From Saccharina japonica (Eukaryota > Sar > Phaeophyceae > Laminariales > Laminariaceae): 64,000 bases of DNA. Numbering within the stretch: the stretch's first letter is position 1; each line of letters opens with the position of its first letter. The position numbers were made by a program, and so were the translations under genes. The DNA lies in contig MEHQ01001183.1 in the NCBI GenBank assembly GCA_008828725.1, positions 62,001 through 126,000 on the forward strand, read 5' to 3'. The notes beneath the pieces were generated by a model that did no database searches, had not been told where the DNA came from, and saw only the letters and a program-made list of their open reading frames with translations. Positions 31,424-43,585 of this stretch are shown one piece after another.

Positions 31424-32200
31424 GTAACTGTCGGGAAACAATACGTCGTATATATATAGCTCAGTCCCTTCGAATCAATCCGGGAAACAATGCGTCGTAT
31501 GAATATATAGCTTCCCTTCGAATCGATCCGATATCGATGTTATTTTGACAGGTGCAACTGTAAATCACCATGGAGATACGCGTATGTATGTATGTCTTCT
31601 GTCGGAGACGGTAAAAAGCTGGATTTCGGGGAATGGTGAAACCATAATTTTTGCTATTATACGTATACTTCGAAGTATACTGGTATCTATTTGCGATGGT
31701 AAGTCGGCAGCAAAGATAATAATAATAAACAAAAGGTATGGGTATATCGCGATTGTGTTGGTAATACACGCCGAACTTTGCCGTGTGACCAGGTGTGACC
31801 AACGTTTGAGACGGTGATCGGGCCGCATGTTTTTGTTTTGTTTTGTTTTTGCGAACAGAGATAATTCTTGATTTGGTTGTTGTGGTGCTACAAAATAATT
31901 GCACACTCAACAAACCCCCCTCATTCAGAGTATTGCCCTTCTTTCCCCGTCGGCGACACACGCAAGGCCTACGTGCCCATTCGGAGCAGGCATCCGACGC
32001 CACCAAGTGGGGACCAAGTAGGCTCGATCATCTTGCCCGTGACCGAGGTACCCGAGTGACATGGCGACACAAGCATGGACGTTCCAGGTATGTCCAGGGA
32101 TCATTGGTCATACACACTATGCGCTCCTCCAGTAGTAAGTGCGTAGGTTGAGTTGGCTCGACCCCTCATCACCCTCGTTTGGGGAGGGATGTACATTATT
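31424..32200. other. Tandem duplication and possible minus-strand frame
   Basis: GGGAAACAAT.CGTCGTAT...TATATAGCT(C/T)...CCCTTCGAATC is duplicated at 31434-31480 and 31480-31527. A 181-codon minus frame (31461-32006) has an Arg/Cys-rich N-terminus (CVCRRRGKKGNTLNEGG) and then turns Tyr/Ile-rich as it crosses the duplication. No domain is recognised. TTCCAG|GTATGT at about 32091 looks like a splice donor after a short MATQAWTFQ frame. Both are weak. Confidence 0.2.
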
Positions 32201-32214
32201 TGCTTTGTTGGTGG

Positions 32215-32485
32215 CACGCCGTGGCATTCCGTGGCATGCCATGACAATGCCCATGACATGCCATGGCAGTTCCAGGCCAAGATATGGTATGCCACGGTAT
32301 GCCACGGAATGCCACGGCAGCCCACGGATGCCGCGGCATGCCGTGGCATGCCATGGCTTGACCTGGAACCGCCATGGCAATGACCACGGCATTCCACGGC
32401 GCAAACATCACGGCAAGCCATGGCAACCCCCACGGCATGCCATGGCAACCCCCACGGCATGCCATGGCAACGCCATGGAAAAACG
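32215..32485. repeat. GGCATGCC/CCATGG short-unit satellite
   Basis: About 270 bp made almost entirely of near-palindromic decamers: GGCATGCCGT, GGCATGCCAT, GCCACGGAAT, GCCATGGCAA. CCCACGGCATGCCATGGCAA is exactly repeated near 32430 and 32450. A further piece lies at 32757-32815. The His/Trp/Pro/Met-rich frames on both strands (up to 149 codons) are products of the repeat. Confidence 0.75.
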
Positions 32486-33030
32486 CGCAACCGCGCTGGG
32501 GCGTGACGCGACACGGACGTGGTAGTGTCACAGTTTCGGTGAAAAATATCATAGGAAGGATTGTAGTTTGTTTACCACGCAATAAAACTCCCTGCCGAAA
32601 CAACACAGACAGGTTTGCCGGTTTGCCTGCCTGGCGTGCACTCACCCAATCGCGGTGTCAGAAGAATGTGTGGTTGTATTCACCAAATATGTATGTCTAT
32701 GTGTATTTTCACCGCGTGCCGTTGAGGTTGACAGGGTAGTCGGCACGATATGGGCTTCCACGGCATGCCATGGTATGTCGTGGTTCGAACCATGGTAATG
32801 CCACGGCATACAGCCAAAACAGCAAATAGTGTACATCCTTGGGCAGTGGCCAAAGAGGCGCTCGTGGAGTTGTTGCCGTTACTCCCGCAGTAGGTACTGG
32901 CATGTGTCCCTTGTCATGGTATTGTTATTACAGGTAGAGTCAGGCAGACTAGGTGGTACCCTGCACATGTAATCTCGGCCAAGTACAAAGTCAACACGAT
33001 GCAAAGCACGTCTGTCGCGGTGTGTTCCAG
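32486..33030. other. No recognisable gene
   Basis: Apart from the satellite fragment at 32757-32815 I see only short frames. Confidence 0.3.
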
Positions 33031-33079
33031 CAGCAGTACTATGCTGCTGTATGAAGAGACAAGCCTATATGCACAACAA

Positions 33080-33745
33080 ATATGTACGTTTTTTATTGGG
33101 CAGCGGCCAAAAACAGGTACACCTGGTCCGTTCGGGGCCAAAAACAGGTACATACTAAAATCAAGTTTAAAACGCACCCCACGAACCTGCCGTTCCTTGC
33201 AATGCAAAGTATAGTTTTTTTTCATGCTCTTCGTGCTCGCCCGGTGGCTACGTATACGAGTAGCTGCTACTGATGGTACGAGGAACGAACGCCTGCTGCT
33301 GTATTCTCCCTTCTCAACTTTTGTGACACCCCTGGTATTCCAAGTCAACCACAATCCCGAAGGGGAGCCTTCTATCTCGTATTATTTCGGCGGAGGTATG
33401 CAGGCAGATATGTGTGTGTCGCTCGAGTGGCGTGTAGTGCGAGGAGCGAGGGGAGAAGGGGGTCTCCGCGTACGTCGGCATTTGTATAGGGGGCATAGGG
33501 TGGAACTATGAAGGGCCTCTGATTGGCTTAAAAACGACAAAAAAAAAAGTGAAAGTCAAGCAGAGTAGACAAAATCAGGTATACCTGGGTTTTGAAGAGG
33601 CAAAAACCGGTACAACGAGTTTTGGACCAATGGCAGCGCACGTGGAGTGCGTTTTTGACTTGGTTTTAAGTATGTACCTGAGTTTGGCCGCAAAAGGACG
33701 AGGTATACCTTTTTTTGGCCGCTGCCCTTTTTTATTTGCTCTTAT
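33080..33745. repeat. Inverted-repeat element with 120-bp arms
   Basis: GGGCAGCGGCCAAAAACAGGTACACCTGG...ACATACTAAAATCAAG at 33100-33170 recurs inverted at about 33655-33730 (GTTTTAAGTATGTACCTGAGTTTGGCC...ACCTTTTTTTGGCCGCTGCCC), separated by about 450 bp. The sequence just outside the right arm, CTCTTATATTTTCTGCCCGAAGG, recurs at 34440-34463. Probably a small non-autonomous transposon. Confidence 0.55.
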
Positions 33746-34130
33746 ATTTTCTGCCCGAAGGGGCCCCTTAGTAACATATTTCCCGTCTTTTTTACAGCAG
33801 CAGCTATACTACTTATGGTATCAAAACAACTTATCAATACTCCCGTACCGAACACGGCATAGATCAAGTGCAAATGCTCAGGCCTGTTCACGACCAACGT
33901 ATAGCTTGTTCGTCATAATCTCTAAGAGGGGTTGGGGCCCTTGGATCTGCAAGGGAGGGCAGGCATTGCTGTGTTTGCACCACGAAACGAAAGTGCTCAG
34001 CAGAAACACTTTTGATCGTTTCGGAGGCCTGTTTGTAGTTTACACGCTGCTGTGACGACGTAGGGGACCCTACGGACGGTCGAACTAGAGGTCCAGGAAG
34101 GTCCACCTACTATTTATACGTGCTTGGCGT

Positions 34131-34226
34131 CCTCGTCGAAGTTCTAAGTTGATGCGTATCAACAGCCTGAAAAACTGCCTCGTCGAAATTCTAGGCTAAT
34201 GCGTATCAACAGCCGGAACAACTGCC
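34131..34226. repeat. 48-bp tandem duplication
   Basis: CCTCGTCGAA(G/A)TTCTA followed by TGCGTATCAACAGCC occurs twice, 48 bp apart. Confidence 0.7.
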
Positions 34227-35529
34227 ATTTTTCAAATCTGTCTTCGGGTACCAGGGATGTGGGGAGTCCGTTTCGAGTACGAGGTGCTGCCCGTTATACA
34301 AATGGCGTCGAATCGATCCAGTGCCTGAGACGAAAATGTGGCCCATGACCAACGCTCTCTAACACCAACCACAGAGAGTAGGTCTGAGCATTTGAGCTGG
34401 ATGATTACCGGTTTTTTTTTCAAGATTGCAGTGCCAATGCTCTAATATTTTCTGTCCGAAGGCGCCCCTGACGGAAAGGTCTGAATTCAACAATCGCTCA
34501 TATTAACGTATATATAATACATATCTGGTGTTACATATTTAACCGAAGTTTTATCGATCTACAGCAGAGCGAGGTGCAGATCCACGAGTGTCCTATTTCG
34601 GAGAACCGTAGTGAAGAGGGCCTACAGCAGTACTCACAATATATATATAAACTTATTTTTACGAACAATATTTTGTCCTACGATTTACTAATAGTTTCTC
34701 GGTAATACCCACGCGGACCATTTACCACGTGTCCGCCTTGAGTATACCACCACCTACCATAGGATCGTTCGCTGGAAATGGTAGATGTAAGTACTGACTT
34801 GTTACCTGGTACCTGCCTCTTATTCGTAACGCGACGCACTCACTGTAAGCATGGCATATCACCATCCCAAGTCTCAAGTCCAGTAGTGGACGAACACTGT
34901 TAGTGGATCTTCCTAAGGTAGCTAATTAGGCACTCTGATTGGCCAAGCAAGCACTGACCACTGGCATAGGATTAGGGTTTGGGTGTGTCCACCCCTTCTC
35001 CCTCTGAGTCGGTCACGACAATAATAATAAGGTCGTATCTCCGCGGAGTTTGTTGCCTACGACCCGCGTATACCACATCGCACAACTCCGGGTAGATATT
35101 ATGTACTTTCATTTTTCTTTTTGCTTGTTGTATTGCCTGTTGTTGCTTCTCAAGGGGGGCACGACAGCGATGCTACAACCCCTCGCATCATTTGCTTCGT
35201 TTACTTTGTTTCACTTATTTATGTTACCGTGATCGCTTTTGCCTTTGTTTCTCCGCCTTCCGTATTTGTCCTAGGACTTTCTTTGGTGGCTTAGCTACGT
35301 ACGTATTCATTTTGGTTTTGTCATTCCCCGTTCTCTTTCCGGGACTCTCGTGTGTTACACGAGAACGAAACGGAATTGAGTTGGAAGTGCCACGTACCCG
35401 TTGTATGGGTGGCGCCCAAGGGAAGGGAGACGGAGGGTGGGGGGGGTCATAGGGAAACCAGGACGGACGAAAGCAGGAAAGAGACGGCAAACAGAGTAGG
35501 TGCCAGACCGACTAGCTGGTAGAACCTGC
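34227..35529. other. No recognisable gene
   Basis: Mixed sequence with only short frames. A TACCTGGTA word lies at 34803 and a G-rich stretch at 35420-35448. Confidence 0.3.
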
Positions 35530-36045
35530 CTGTACTATGGGCACAAACCTGCCTCGGCTGGCCTTCGGTGTGCTCCGGCTGGCTGTCCTATCCTGTCGTT
35601 CTCAGTCTTGCTCTGTTGGCGCTGTTTCGGTCCATTTTATTTTCTTTCATTTCATTTGGTTTTTTATTGGAGGTCGCATCTCCTCTGGGAGAAGCACGAC
35701 ACTTTCTTTCTTTTTTTGTCATGCTTTTTATTTGGTTGCTTGATTATTGATTTGCTTCAGTATATTTACTTTTTATTATTTTTTCTTTTCGCTTTTTTCT
35801 TTTTTCTCTTTTTTTCTCTTGCATGCACCTGGATTGCTAGCAGGGTAGGTCTTGCCTGTCGTATATGGCGTTGCATTGTCTGCTCTGCTTACTGCACTGA
35901 GTGTAGTATCTCTGTGTCGTAGTTTTGTGACCACAGAACTGGTACCTTTTTAGGATGAAGAATCGGCACGGACACTGGGTGTGCTGGATGTCGACGGGTA
36001 GAAAGGAATGTTTAATGTGAAGAACACACACACACACACACTGCT
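35530..36045 (+). repeat. Repeat family R, copy A
   Basis: About 510 bp starting TGTACTATGGGCACAAACCTGCC, with a long pyrimidine tract followed by GGATTGCTAGCAGGGTAGG, and ending in GAAGAACACACACACAC. An inverted copy (B) is at 37052-37593, a shorter direct copy (C) at 38003-38393, and a diverged inverted piece at 38400-38560. The fixed (CA)n end suggests a retroposed or microsatellite-tailed unit. The frames within it are not gene-like. Confidence 0.7.
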
Positions 36046-36190
36046 GTACACCGTGAGTATTGTGCAGAGTACATTGTACGCATATGGGAAATATGTGTTG
36101 CTCTCGCAGAATCTAAGGTCTTTCACTCTGTTCCAGCTGTCAAGCATTCACTTCGGGTGCGATCACGCGATCACAATGGATGGCACATGA
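36046..36190 (+). repeat. Repeat family D, partial copy 1
   Basis: Shares TTGTGCAGAGTA.ATTG, TCTTTCACTCT.TTCCAGCTG and CACTTCGGGTGCGATC with 38848-39180 and 39196-39490. Confidence 0.55.
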
Positions 36191-37051
36191 ACCGTGTGAC
36201 CAGCCAAGGGCGCACAAAAACAAAATCCCGAGACCCACACTACCCCCCCCTCAGCCGTGCAAGTTTTTGTTGCTCAAATTAAACACTCATGTCGAAGCCA
36301 TATTGACGTCAAAATGAGTACTACAACACTCATCATGTCGAAGCCGTACTGACGTCAGTTGATTAGCAAAACGCTTTACCGAAACGATACGTCTGGGCCG
36401 TATATATACGTGTGTTGTTTGCGTGCGTTTCACGGATAAGTCGTTGGATCATACACTTGATTGCCGTTCCAGCCTGAATATATGTCAAATTTCACCACGG
36501 TGCCAACGACTCTTGCGCCGGGATCCTCCCCTCTTGAATCGGGATGTTTCGGTTTCGGGAGCCGGCACAACCGAGACGGAGGTGTCTTTGTGCGTGTGTG
36601 CGCCCCGTTGTTCGAAAGATGGGAGGCGCTCGTCGTGCGTTGTGCGTTCGCGCCTATGCCGCGTTTTCGACGGTTTCAAGAAATAGTCTCGCAGCGTTTG
36701 GTTCGAACGTACCGCAGCTCCTCTGTTAATAGTTTCCAAATAAGAGGCTCGTATCATAGGTTGCACTGAGCCCGAGCCACATGCATCACCTTACGTTATA
36801 TATGGGCTTGTATGGGCTGCTGGATGTTTGGATTATTAGGTTGCATCAGGCAAATAGATCAGGCAAGGCAGCTTTTGTTCACCTACACAGAGTACTCAAA
36901 ACTCAAAAACAGACCAAGAAAACTTGCCGCTCTGAATGGTGGAGTGACTCTATGCCCAGTCAAGTCAATTTTAGCTACGATTATGATATACCTGGTACCA
37001 GGTATATGTGTTTGTATGTGAATGGTATGATTGAGATAAGAGCTGCACATT
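36191..37051. other. No recognisable gene
   Basis: Plus frames of up to 102 codons at 36423-36769 are Arg/Cys-rich with a competing 93-codon minus frame. No domain is seen. TACCTGGTACCAGGTA overlapping palindromes sit at about 36989-37004. Confidence 0.3.
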
Positions 37052-37593
37052 GTGTGTGTGTGTGTTCTTCACATTAAACCTTCCTTTCTACCCGTCGACA
37101 TCCAGCACACCCAGTGTCCGTGCCGATTCATCATCCTAAAAAGGTACCAGTTATGTGGTCACAAAACTACGACACAGAGATACTACACTCAGTGCAGTAA
37201 GCAGAGCAGACAATGCAATGCCATATGCGACAGGCAAGACCTACCCTGCTAGCAATCCAGGTGCATGCAAGAGAAAAAAAAGAGAAAAGAAAGAAAAGAG
37301 CGAAAAGGAAAAATAATAGAAAGTAAACATACTGAAGCAAATCAACAATCAAGCAACCAAACAAAAGCATGACAAAATGAAAAGAAAACAAAAAAAAAAA
37401 AAATGTCGTGCTTCTCCCAGATGAGATGCGACATCTATTAATAGTTAAAAGAAACCAAATGAAATGAAATGAACCGAAAAAAAAAACAGTGCCAACAAAG
37501 CAAGACTAAGAACGACAGGAAAAGACAGGCAGCCAGAGCACACCAAAAGTACCTTCCAGCCAGCTGAGGCAGGTTTGTGCCCTTAGTACATTG
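37052..37593 (-). repeat. Repeat family R, copy B (inverted)
   Basis: Inverted partner of copy A with the (TG)n end facing it. A and B thus form a pair of about 510-bp arms around a 1-kb spacer. Confidence 0.7.
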
Positions 37594-37804
37594 TCAGATG
37601 GCAAATAAATGTAATAATAATTGTAACAGTTTTGTCCCCAGTCCCCACTCTACGATCAAGTCACTTACTTGTTGTGTAAAAACTGGAATTTTTGTTGAGT
37701 CGTGCTTTTTTTAGGATTTATTAGTCAAGGTGAGAAAATACCAGGACCCCCTCTCAGCAGGCCCGAAATACAAAAAATAGATTGAAAAATGGGAGTGTGG
37801 GTCT

Positions 37805-38002
37805 CCAGAATTGTTTTTTGTGCGCCCTTGGAGGAGCGGACAGAGTCAAGCACGCGCCCGAGGATATTTCTCCTCTACTGCTGTAGGCCCATACGCTACT
37901 ACCAGGTAGGTTATGTATACGTTGCGTATGAAACATGACGTTTCATGTCACGTCCGTATGCTCAGCAAATTCGCGTATTCCTCGTTCGTCTACTCGTACG
38001 CT
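37805..38002 (+). repeat. Repeat family D, partial copy 2
   Basis: GGAGCGGACAGAGTCAAGCACGCGC...GCCCATACGCTACTACCAGGTA and CGTCCGTATGCTCA match the second half of the copies at 38848 and 39196, and it leads straight into R copy C. Confidence 0.55.
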
Positions 38003-38560
38003 TATTGGGTGTCGCATCTCATCTGGGAGAAACACGACACTTTCTTTCTTTTATTTTGTCATGCTTTTGTTTGGTTGCTTGATTGTTGATTTGCTTCAGT
38101 ATGTTTACTTTTATTAATTTTCCTTTTCCCTTTTTTTTTTTTTTTCGTTCTCGTTTTCTCTCGCATGCACCTGGATTGCTAGCAGGGTAGGTCTTGCCTG
38201 TCGTATATGGCATTGCATTGTCTGCTCTGCTTACGGCATTGAGCGTACGTAGTATCTCTGTGTCGTAGTTTTGTGACCACAGAAGAACTGGTACCTTTTT
38301 AGGATGAAGAATCGGCACGGACACTGACTGGGTCTGCTGGATGTCGACGGGTAGAAAGGAAGGTTTAATGTGAAGAACACACACACACACGTCGTTTTTA
38401 TTTAGATACTGCGTGTTGTCTTCGCATTGAACCCGTTCTTTTTACGAAGTACTCAACCACATCAGTACACCCAGTGTCTTTGCTGATTCCTAATCCTAGA
38501 GAGATAGAAATTATGTGGTCACAGACTTTGAAACAGAGAAAAATCAAAACAAAACAAACG
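38003..38560 (+). repeat. Repeat family R, copy C plus diverged inverted piece
   Basis: 38003-38393 repeats the distal 390 bp of copy A in direct orientation. From 38400 to 38560 a weakly conserved inverted version follows (ACACCCAGTGTCTTTGCTGATTCC...TTATGTGGTCACA), so this locus is itself a small foldback. Confidence 0.6.
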
Positions 38561-38847
38561 CAAATTAATGGGTAAGGCAAGTGAGATGCTAACGTACCGG
38601 GTACGAGAACACAACGGCACGAGCCGAGCTGAAACATAAAAACAAAGGAAGAAAAAAACGATTTCTGAAAGGGAACATAATACAAACGACGCAGGGAGAC
38701 AGAAGCGCCCCTATCATAGAAGAAAGGCACACGTGCCCAAGAGGAACAGATAATAACTGCTGCACGGACGGAGCAACAAGAAGAGCAAGACACCGGCATA
38801 GGCATAGGGCGGTAACAAAACTACAGCGGTATAATATTGATGTATTC
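38561..38847. other. No recognisable gene
   Basis: A Ser/Cys/Phe-rich minus frame (38398-38805) is open but runs into repeat R; no domain. Confidence 0.2.
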
Positions 38848-39490
38848 GCATATATACGAATACGGACTGTATGAACCCTCAGCTTGCAAAAGGGAGTTTA
38901 TGGTTGTGCAGAGTACGTTGTATGGGAAAGATGCGTTGACCTCGTAGAGCGTTGGGTCTTTCACTCTTTTCCAGCTGCCACGCATGCACTTCGAGTGCGA
39001 TCGAAATATCATATGCACCATGCGAGGAGCGGGCAGAGCCATGCGCGCGCTCGCGGACATTTCTCCAGGCTCGTACGCAACTACCAGGTATACGTTACGT
39101 ATAAAACACCAGGTCTCACGTCACGTCCGTATTATGCTCAACAAATTCGCATGTTTCTCCCTCGTCAATTTATTTAGATACCAAATTATAAAGGTATTTG
39201 CATATATATACCAACTGCTGTATACACTCAGCTCGCAAAAAAGTAGGTTTGGATTGTGCAGAGTAAATTGCACGGGAAGTATGCGCGGATCTCGCACAAC
39301 GTATATAGGGTATTTCACTATTTTCCAGCTGCCACGCATTCACTTCGAGTGCCATCAGAATAGCACAGGAGCGGACAGGGTCATGCACGCGCTCGCGGAC
39401 ATTTCTCTAGGCCCGTACGCTACTACCAGGTACCTGGTATACGTTATGTATACAACATCACGTTCCACACCACGCCCGCCCGTTGTTGTT
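38848..39490 (+). repeat. Repeat family D, two tandem copies of about 330 bp
   Basis: Units 38848-39180 and 39196-39490 share GCATATATA, TTGTGCAGAGTA, TTTTCCAGCTGCCACGCAT.CACTTCGAGTGC, GCGCGCTCGCGGACATTTCTC and CTACCAGGTA. The 204-codon plus frame spanning them (38984-39598) is not supported by any motif. Confidence 0.65.
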
Positions 39491-39597
39491 GTCACATTTA
39501 CTGATCGCGGGAACGATAATCTGTGGTCACGTGGTCACAGGACGGGCCCCAAAAAACTCTGGAGCGGAAGAATACCCCAGGGAAAAGTATTACAGTA

Positions 39598-40640
39598 GGG
39601 TATTTGACAAAAAGTGGCACACCCCCCATATATCGTGACGAAAAGGGGGACATTGGTTTTCGCCACCGGGTACGCCCATGTACTCTGTCAAATAGTCTCG
39701 AAATCAAAATCTGATGCGTTTGTCAAACTCCCATGGCATCTCCCTACCATCCACAGCATTATATTATTATTATTTTCATACTTTGCATACATACGTTCAG
39801 CGGGTAACCGAGAGCGATCAAAAGGGGGGCGTGAGTATATCCCCCTTTTTGGCATACCTACGCGAGGGTATCACCCCTTCTATCTAGTCTTCTATCTAGT
39901 AAATTTGGAAAGTCCCCCCTTCGCCGTTACGTCCCCCTTTTTGGCGCGTGGCGGAGATATGTCCCCATTATGGGGTATAAAAGACCACGGATAAGTGACC
40001 ACTCCATGTTTTGGTTGTTGTGGCACGCCCAACAGGCGGCGTCTAACGTCGAAAAGACCAACGGCCCATATCCAGGCAAACGTGATCAGCATATCAGCAT
40101 ACACGTGATGTGCGTATCACACTGGATGATTCCGTGAGTACTGTCTGCATACCATTATGAGAGCAGGTCCTATGACACGCATATATATCTGGTTCATAAT
40201 CGTGGTGTGCAGGTGTGTCCCTGCAAATAAATGCATTATATTCGTTGGCGCCCTGTGGCCTGTGGTCCCCACGAATCAAACATACGAGTATACGTAAATA
40301 TATGTACCAAAGGATAGTACTGCTCTGGTACTACTTCCAGCTTTACGTACGTGTAGTAGTATCGATACCGCCGTATACGTTACGTGTACATCAGGTACGT
40401 ATGTATCATGGCGTAGAGAAGAGGAGAATCCTATTGTACCAGGCAGTGAGCTGTTGAGCTGTTCGGTCACAGTGATGGTGAGTATATGACTATTAATATG
40501 AGTATACCGTGAATGCGCTGGGTCTTTGGATTGGTGTTGTGACGACCACCTCCAAAACGAGAACCTCGCTGCCGGTGCTTGGTAGTATCCCCCGTGCAGT
40601 AAAAATATATGGGAGGTGTCCCCCCTTTTGACAAATGCCC
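39598..40640. mobile_element. TIR DNA transposon, copy 2
   Basis: Full-length relative of the element at 12777-21556 (without a retrotransposon), about 1043 bp, from GGGTATTTGACAAAAAG to ...CCCCCCTTTTGACAAATGCCC. Internal landmarks match in order: GTACGCCCATGTACTCTGT, GACCACGG.TAAGTGACCAC, CCAGGCAAACGTG.TCAGC, GGTCCTATGACACGC. A clean 9-bp duplication is not visible; AAAAGTATTACA before and AAAATATTACA after may be an imperfect one. Confidence 0.75.
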
Positions 40641-43100
40641 AAAATATTACACGAAATACAACGTACAACGCAGTACGGTATACACCATAACTGCTGTGGC
40701 ACATCGTATACCTCCACCAAACTAAAATGTATCAATACAAAGGAAGAAGGAAAGAGAGAAAAATACGGAAAAAGGGAAGAAGGGCAAAAAGGCAAAAACA
40801 AAAGAACCGAAAGGAGGAACGTGGCGACCCACACAGCAATATAAAATAAACCATCGGTATGCTCAGCACAGATTCGCAAACGTATTCCTCGTTCGTCTAT
40901 ATAATACACATATATATTTAGATCATAAAATATCGAAGTACTTTCGTACATGTACTGTACTAGGGAATAAGTGGCCCTCCCGCCCCCACGGCGGTAGGGC
41001 CAGATTGAAGCAAGTAGTCATGGAGATGATAGAGGGTCGACATAAATATAATAGGAATAAACAGGAAACAAATTGACGGCGAAGGTTCTTAATAGGAGTA
41101 CAAATAATGGTGAAGAAAATAGAAACAATGGGGACATAAACACAACCAAAGATACAAAAGCTGCCAAACAGTTAGACTTTGCGCATAGGTTTCCTTTGTT
41201 TCCGTGGTTTTCTGCTTTCGGGAATGTTATGAGTGGTCGACGCTGAAGCTCATGCTGCACATTGTCGGATGGCACATATGATGATAATAATGATAAGATA
41301 TAATACGCTGGAGAAGACAGGAGAAGACAAGAAACCATAGCGAACATATAAACACAAGACTGTCAACCTGACAACTCCGGAATTAAATAAGAGTAAACAA
41401 CGTCGACAGCTCTAGCACAAAGCGTGTAGGGGCAATCCTATCCTCGGTTGTCAATATTACAATGTCGGCGGATTTCCGAAGTCTAGAAGATACAGGCCAA
41501 CATACGAGTATAAGCATCCGTGCATGAACACATCCCTGCGTAAATATAAACGATCTTGCTCAACGACTGTGGCCTTGGCTAGGGTGGACAGTCACCGTCG
41601 CCAGTGTACGAGAGAGTGCTGTGTGCTGTCTTACGTACTCACTCGTATATCACTCGTATACCTGCACATACATACTCGTACGAAGTGCTTCTTGGAGCCG
41701 GGTCGTGGATACCAAACAACAACACATATTATACTATTGTACGTCAACTCACAACACTACACATACATCTTGTCGGAAGCGCCCGGTAACATCTTGTCGG
41801 AGATCACCGTAAGGATCTCCCATGCAAGTATCACCAATTCACCCTGTCATACGATCTCCGTATCTTATCGTGCAAACCAGATCTCGTGTGAACAACCTGG
41901 CGTCTCTTCGACGCGCACACAGACAAGAAGGAAAGTGCCACAGGCTCAAGCTGTGAACCTGGAGCCCGTATTCATACTTGTATTCATACGAGTACGCATG
42001 TACGACGGGGATGCGTAGTTGATACCAGGTTCGTTCATACCAGGTACCAGACAGCACATACATACATACTCGTACATACGTCAAGTACTCGTACGACGAC
42101 GGGGATACTTGGTTTTTTATACCAGATACGTATCATATGCAAGAAAAAAATCGCATTTTTTCAAGTTTGACATTTTGACATATCGATCGACAAACCCAAC
42201 GACTGCGTCATAAACTCTGAACGCATCGCGCTGGTGAGGACCTCCGATCCACCCTACGAGCGTAGTGCCACAGTTCTCACGCCTCGGTCGATGATATGCG
42301 GAGGGCGCAGAGCAGGGGTCTGACGAAAACACAGTTATCAGCTGAGTTCAAAACAGAACACGAAAACTCTATCCGATCGCAAGAACGAGTGTTTTGAGGT
42401 TTTTCGACGAAGACCGTCGGACGCCGCAAGGAACCGCTCGCCCCCTAGACTACGAATCGTGATGATACCTTCGAGGCCGCTATGCACACTTGCTGGCCTT
42501 GCCTGGTACGAAGGTCGTTAGTCGTGGACTGAGTCTATGTCGAGATCGAAGGTCAATCGTCGCATGCAGAATATATGTTATTTTTGTGGTTGCTTTGGGA
42601 ATTGGGCATCGAAGCGAACTGCTGTACGAAGATATTTTTTTTTCATCAGCGCTACTCTAAATTGCTATGATGAAGTGGGCATCAAAGATCACTTAATTAA
42701 AGTATAGTTTTTTGGGCATCAGACGAACTATTTGTAATAGATAGATATACACTTATTAACTTGCAAAAAAAAATCGGCGAAATCCTCGATTTTACGGCTA
42801 CTCGTATATATAGCCGTAACAGTTTATTTGTGTATTTAACAGCCGATCATACCAGTTGAGAATCTATTTATAATTGAGTTATTACAAATTCTCCAGGGCG
42901 GTTAGCCCTTGAGACTCATCAAACCATAACTATTTTCGTGTTGAGCATTTTCGAGTGGTGTTTGCTTTGAGCATTATTAAGATGTGTTTGCGTTGAGCAT
43001 TTCCTAGATGTTTTGTGAAGCACGTGAAGCACTCTTCAAGCATGACTACGCTCAAATCTCAAATAATAGGCGGGGCGTTGCGTTTGGCGGCGGGGTTGCG
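40641..43100. other. No convincing gene
   Basis: A purine-rich stretch (40735-40820) gives a Lys/Glu-rich frame. A 164-codon plus frame (41524-42018) and opposing frames lack domains. Repeated ACTCGTA/TACGAGT words and several ATACCAGGTACC sites occur around 41640-42110. AT-rich from 42560 to 43040 with AGCATTT...GTTTG(C/A)TTGAGCATT repeats near 42930-43000. Confidence 0.3.
40974..41012. repeat. GC-rich hairpin repeat, copy 1
   Basis: GGCCCTCCCGCC and GGCGGTAGGGCC flank a 4-base loop, giving a strong stem-loop, followed by AGATTGAAGCA. Almost identical to 63380-63417. Confidence 0.6.
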
Positions 43101-43115
43101 AGCAGAGGTAGCTGA

Positions 43116-43358
43116 GACAGAGATAAGCCTTCTACGCCAAGGCTGATTTTCCGGCGTTGCGTGTGGCTCAAGTGGGAAGAATTCATCAAACGAGGAGGAA
43201 GTACTGATGACGTGGCGGCGTATGTATTTGTTTATCAATCCCTCCGTGTGTTGTCTGGGAGCTTGCGGCTTGCTTTGGACAACATACAGCAGATGCGTTC
43301 ACCGTTTCAACGATTTCTCGAGGTTGCGACAACAAAAAATGACATGGACAGGCTTTAA
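43116..43358 (+). CDS. Possible 3' exon of an unidentified gene
   Basis: An 80-codon frame from after TGA (43113-43115) to TAA (43356-43358) reads DRDKPSTPRLIFRRCV..., W..WEEFIKRGG, VFVYQSLRVLSGSLRLALD and ends NDMDRL. It has a balanced composition of charged and hydrophobic residues, unlike the repeat-derived frames. There is no ATG at its start, so it would be a terminal exon or a remnant. I do not recognise the family. An opposing 125-codon minus frame is also open. Confidence 0.3.
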   Translation, partial: DRDKPSTPRLIFRRCVWLKWEEFIKRGGSTDDVAAYVFVYQSLRVLSGSLRLALDNIQQMRSPFQRFLEVATTKNDMDRL

Positions 43359-43476
43359 GTGTCGGCCTCTCCGAGCCCCAGCACAAGACTGTGAGTACAG
43401 GTCGACAGCACCGGCGGTTCGCTAGCCCTTTCCACGGCTGTCCACCCCCTGACGAGAACGGGTTCCAAAGCAGGCC

Positions 43477-43585
43477 CAAACGGGGAGTTCCACAAACAAA
43501 CGTAAGGTCATGTTTTTGACATGAGGTTAACTTGAGGAATTCCAGAAACAAACGTAAGATCATGTTTTAAACATGAGGTAAACTT
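43477..43585. repeat. 53-bp tandem duplication
   Basis: ACAAACGTAAG(G/A)TCATGTTTT..ACATGAGGT.AACTT occurs twice. Each unit contains a CATGTTTT...ACATG dyad. Confidence 0.75.

Noticed and set aside
32101..32645. Overlapping His/Trp/Met/Pro-rich frames of 95-149 codons on both strands, resembling repeat proteins
   Set aside because: All come from the decamer satellite; all frames are equally open, which is expected for palindromic units without stops.
35750..35850. Pyrimidine tract followed by CTAGCAG|GGTAGG as an intron end
   Set aside because: The same tract is part of dispersed repeat R in several copies and orientations, with no coding sequence after it.
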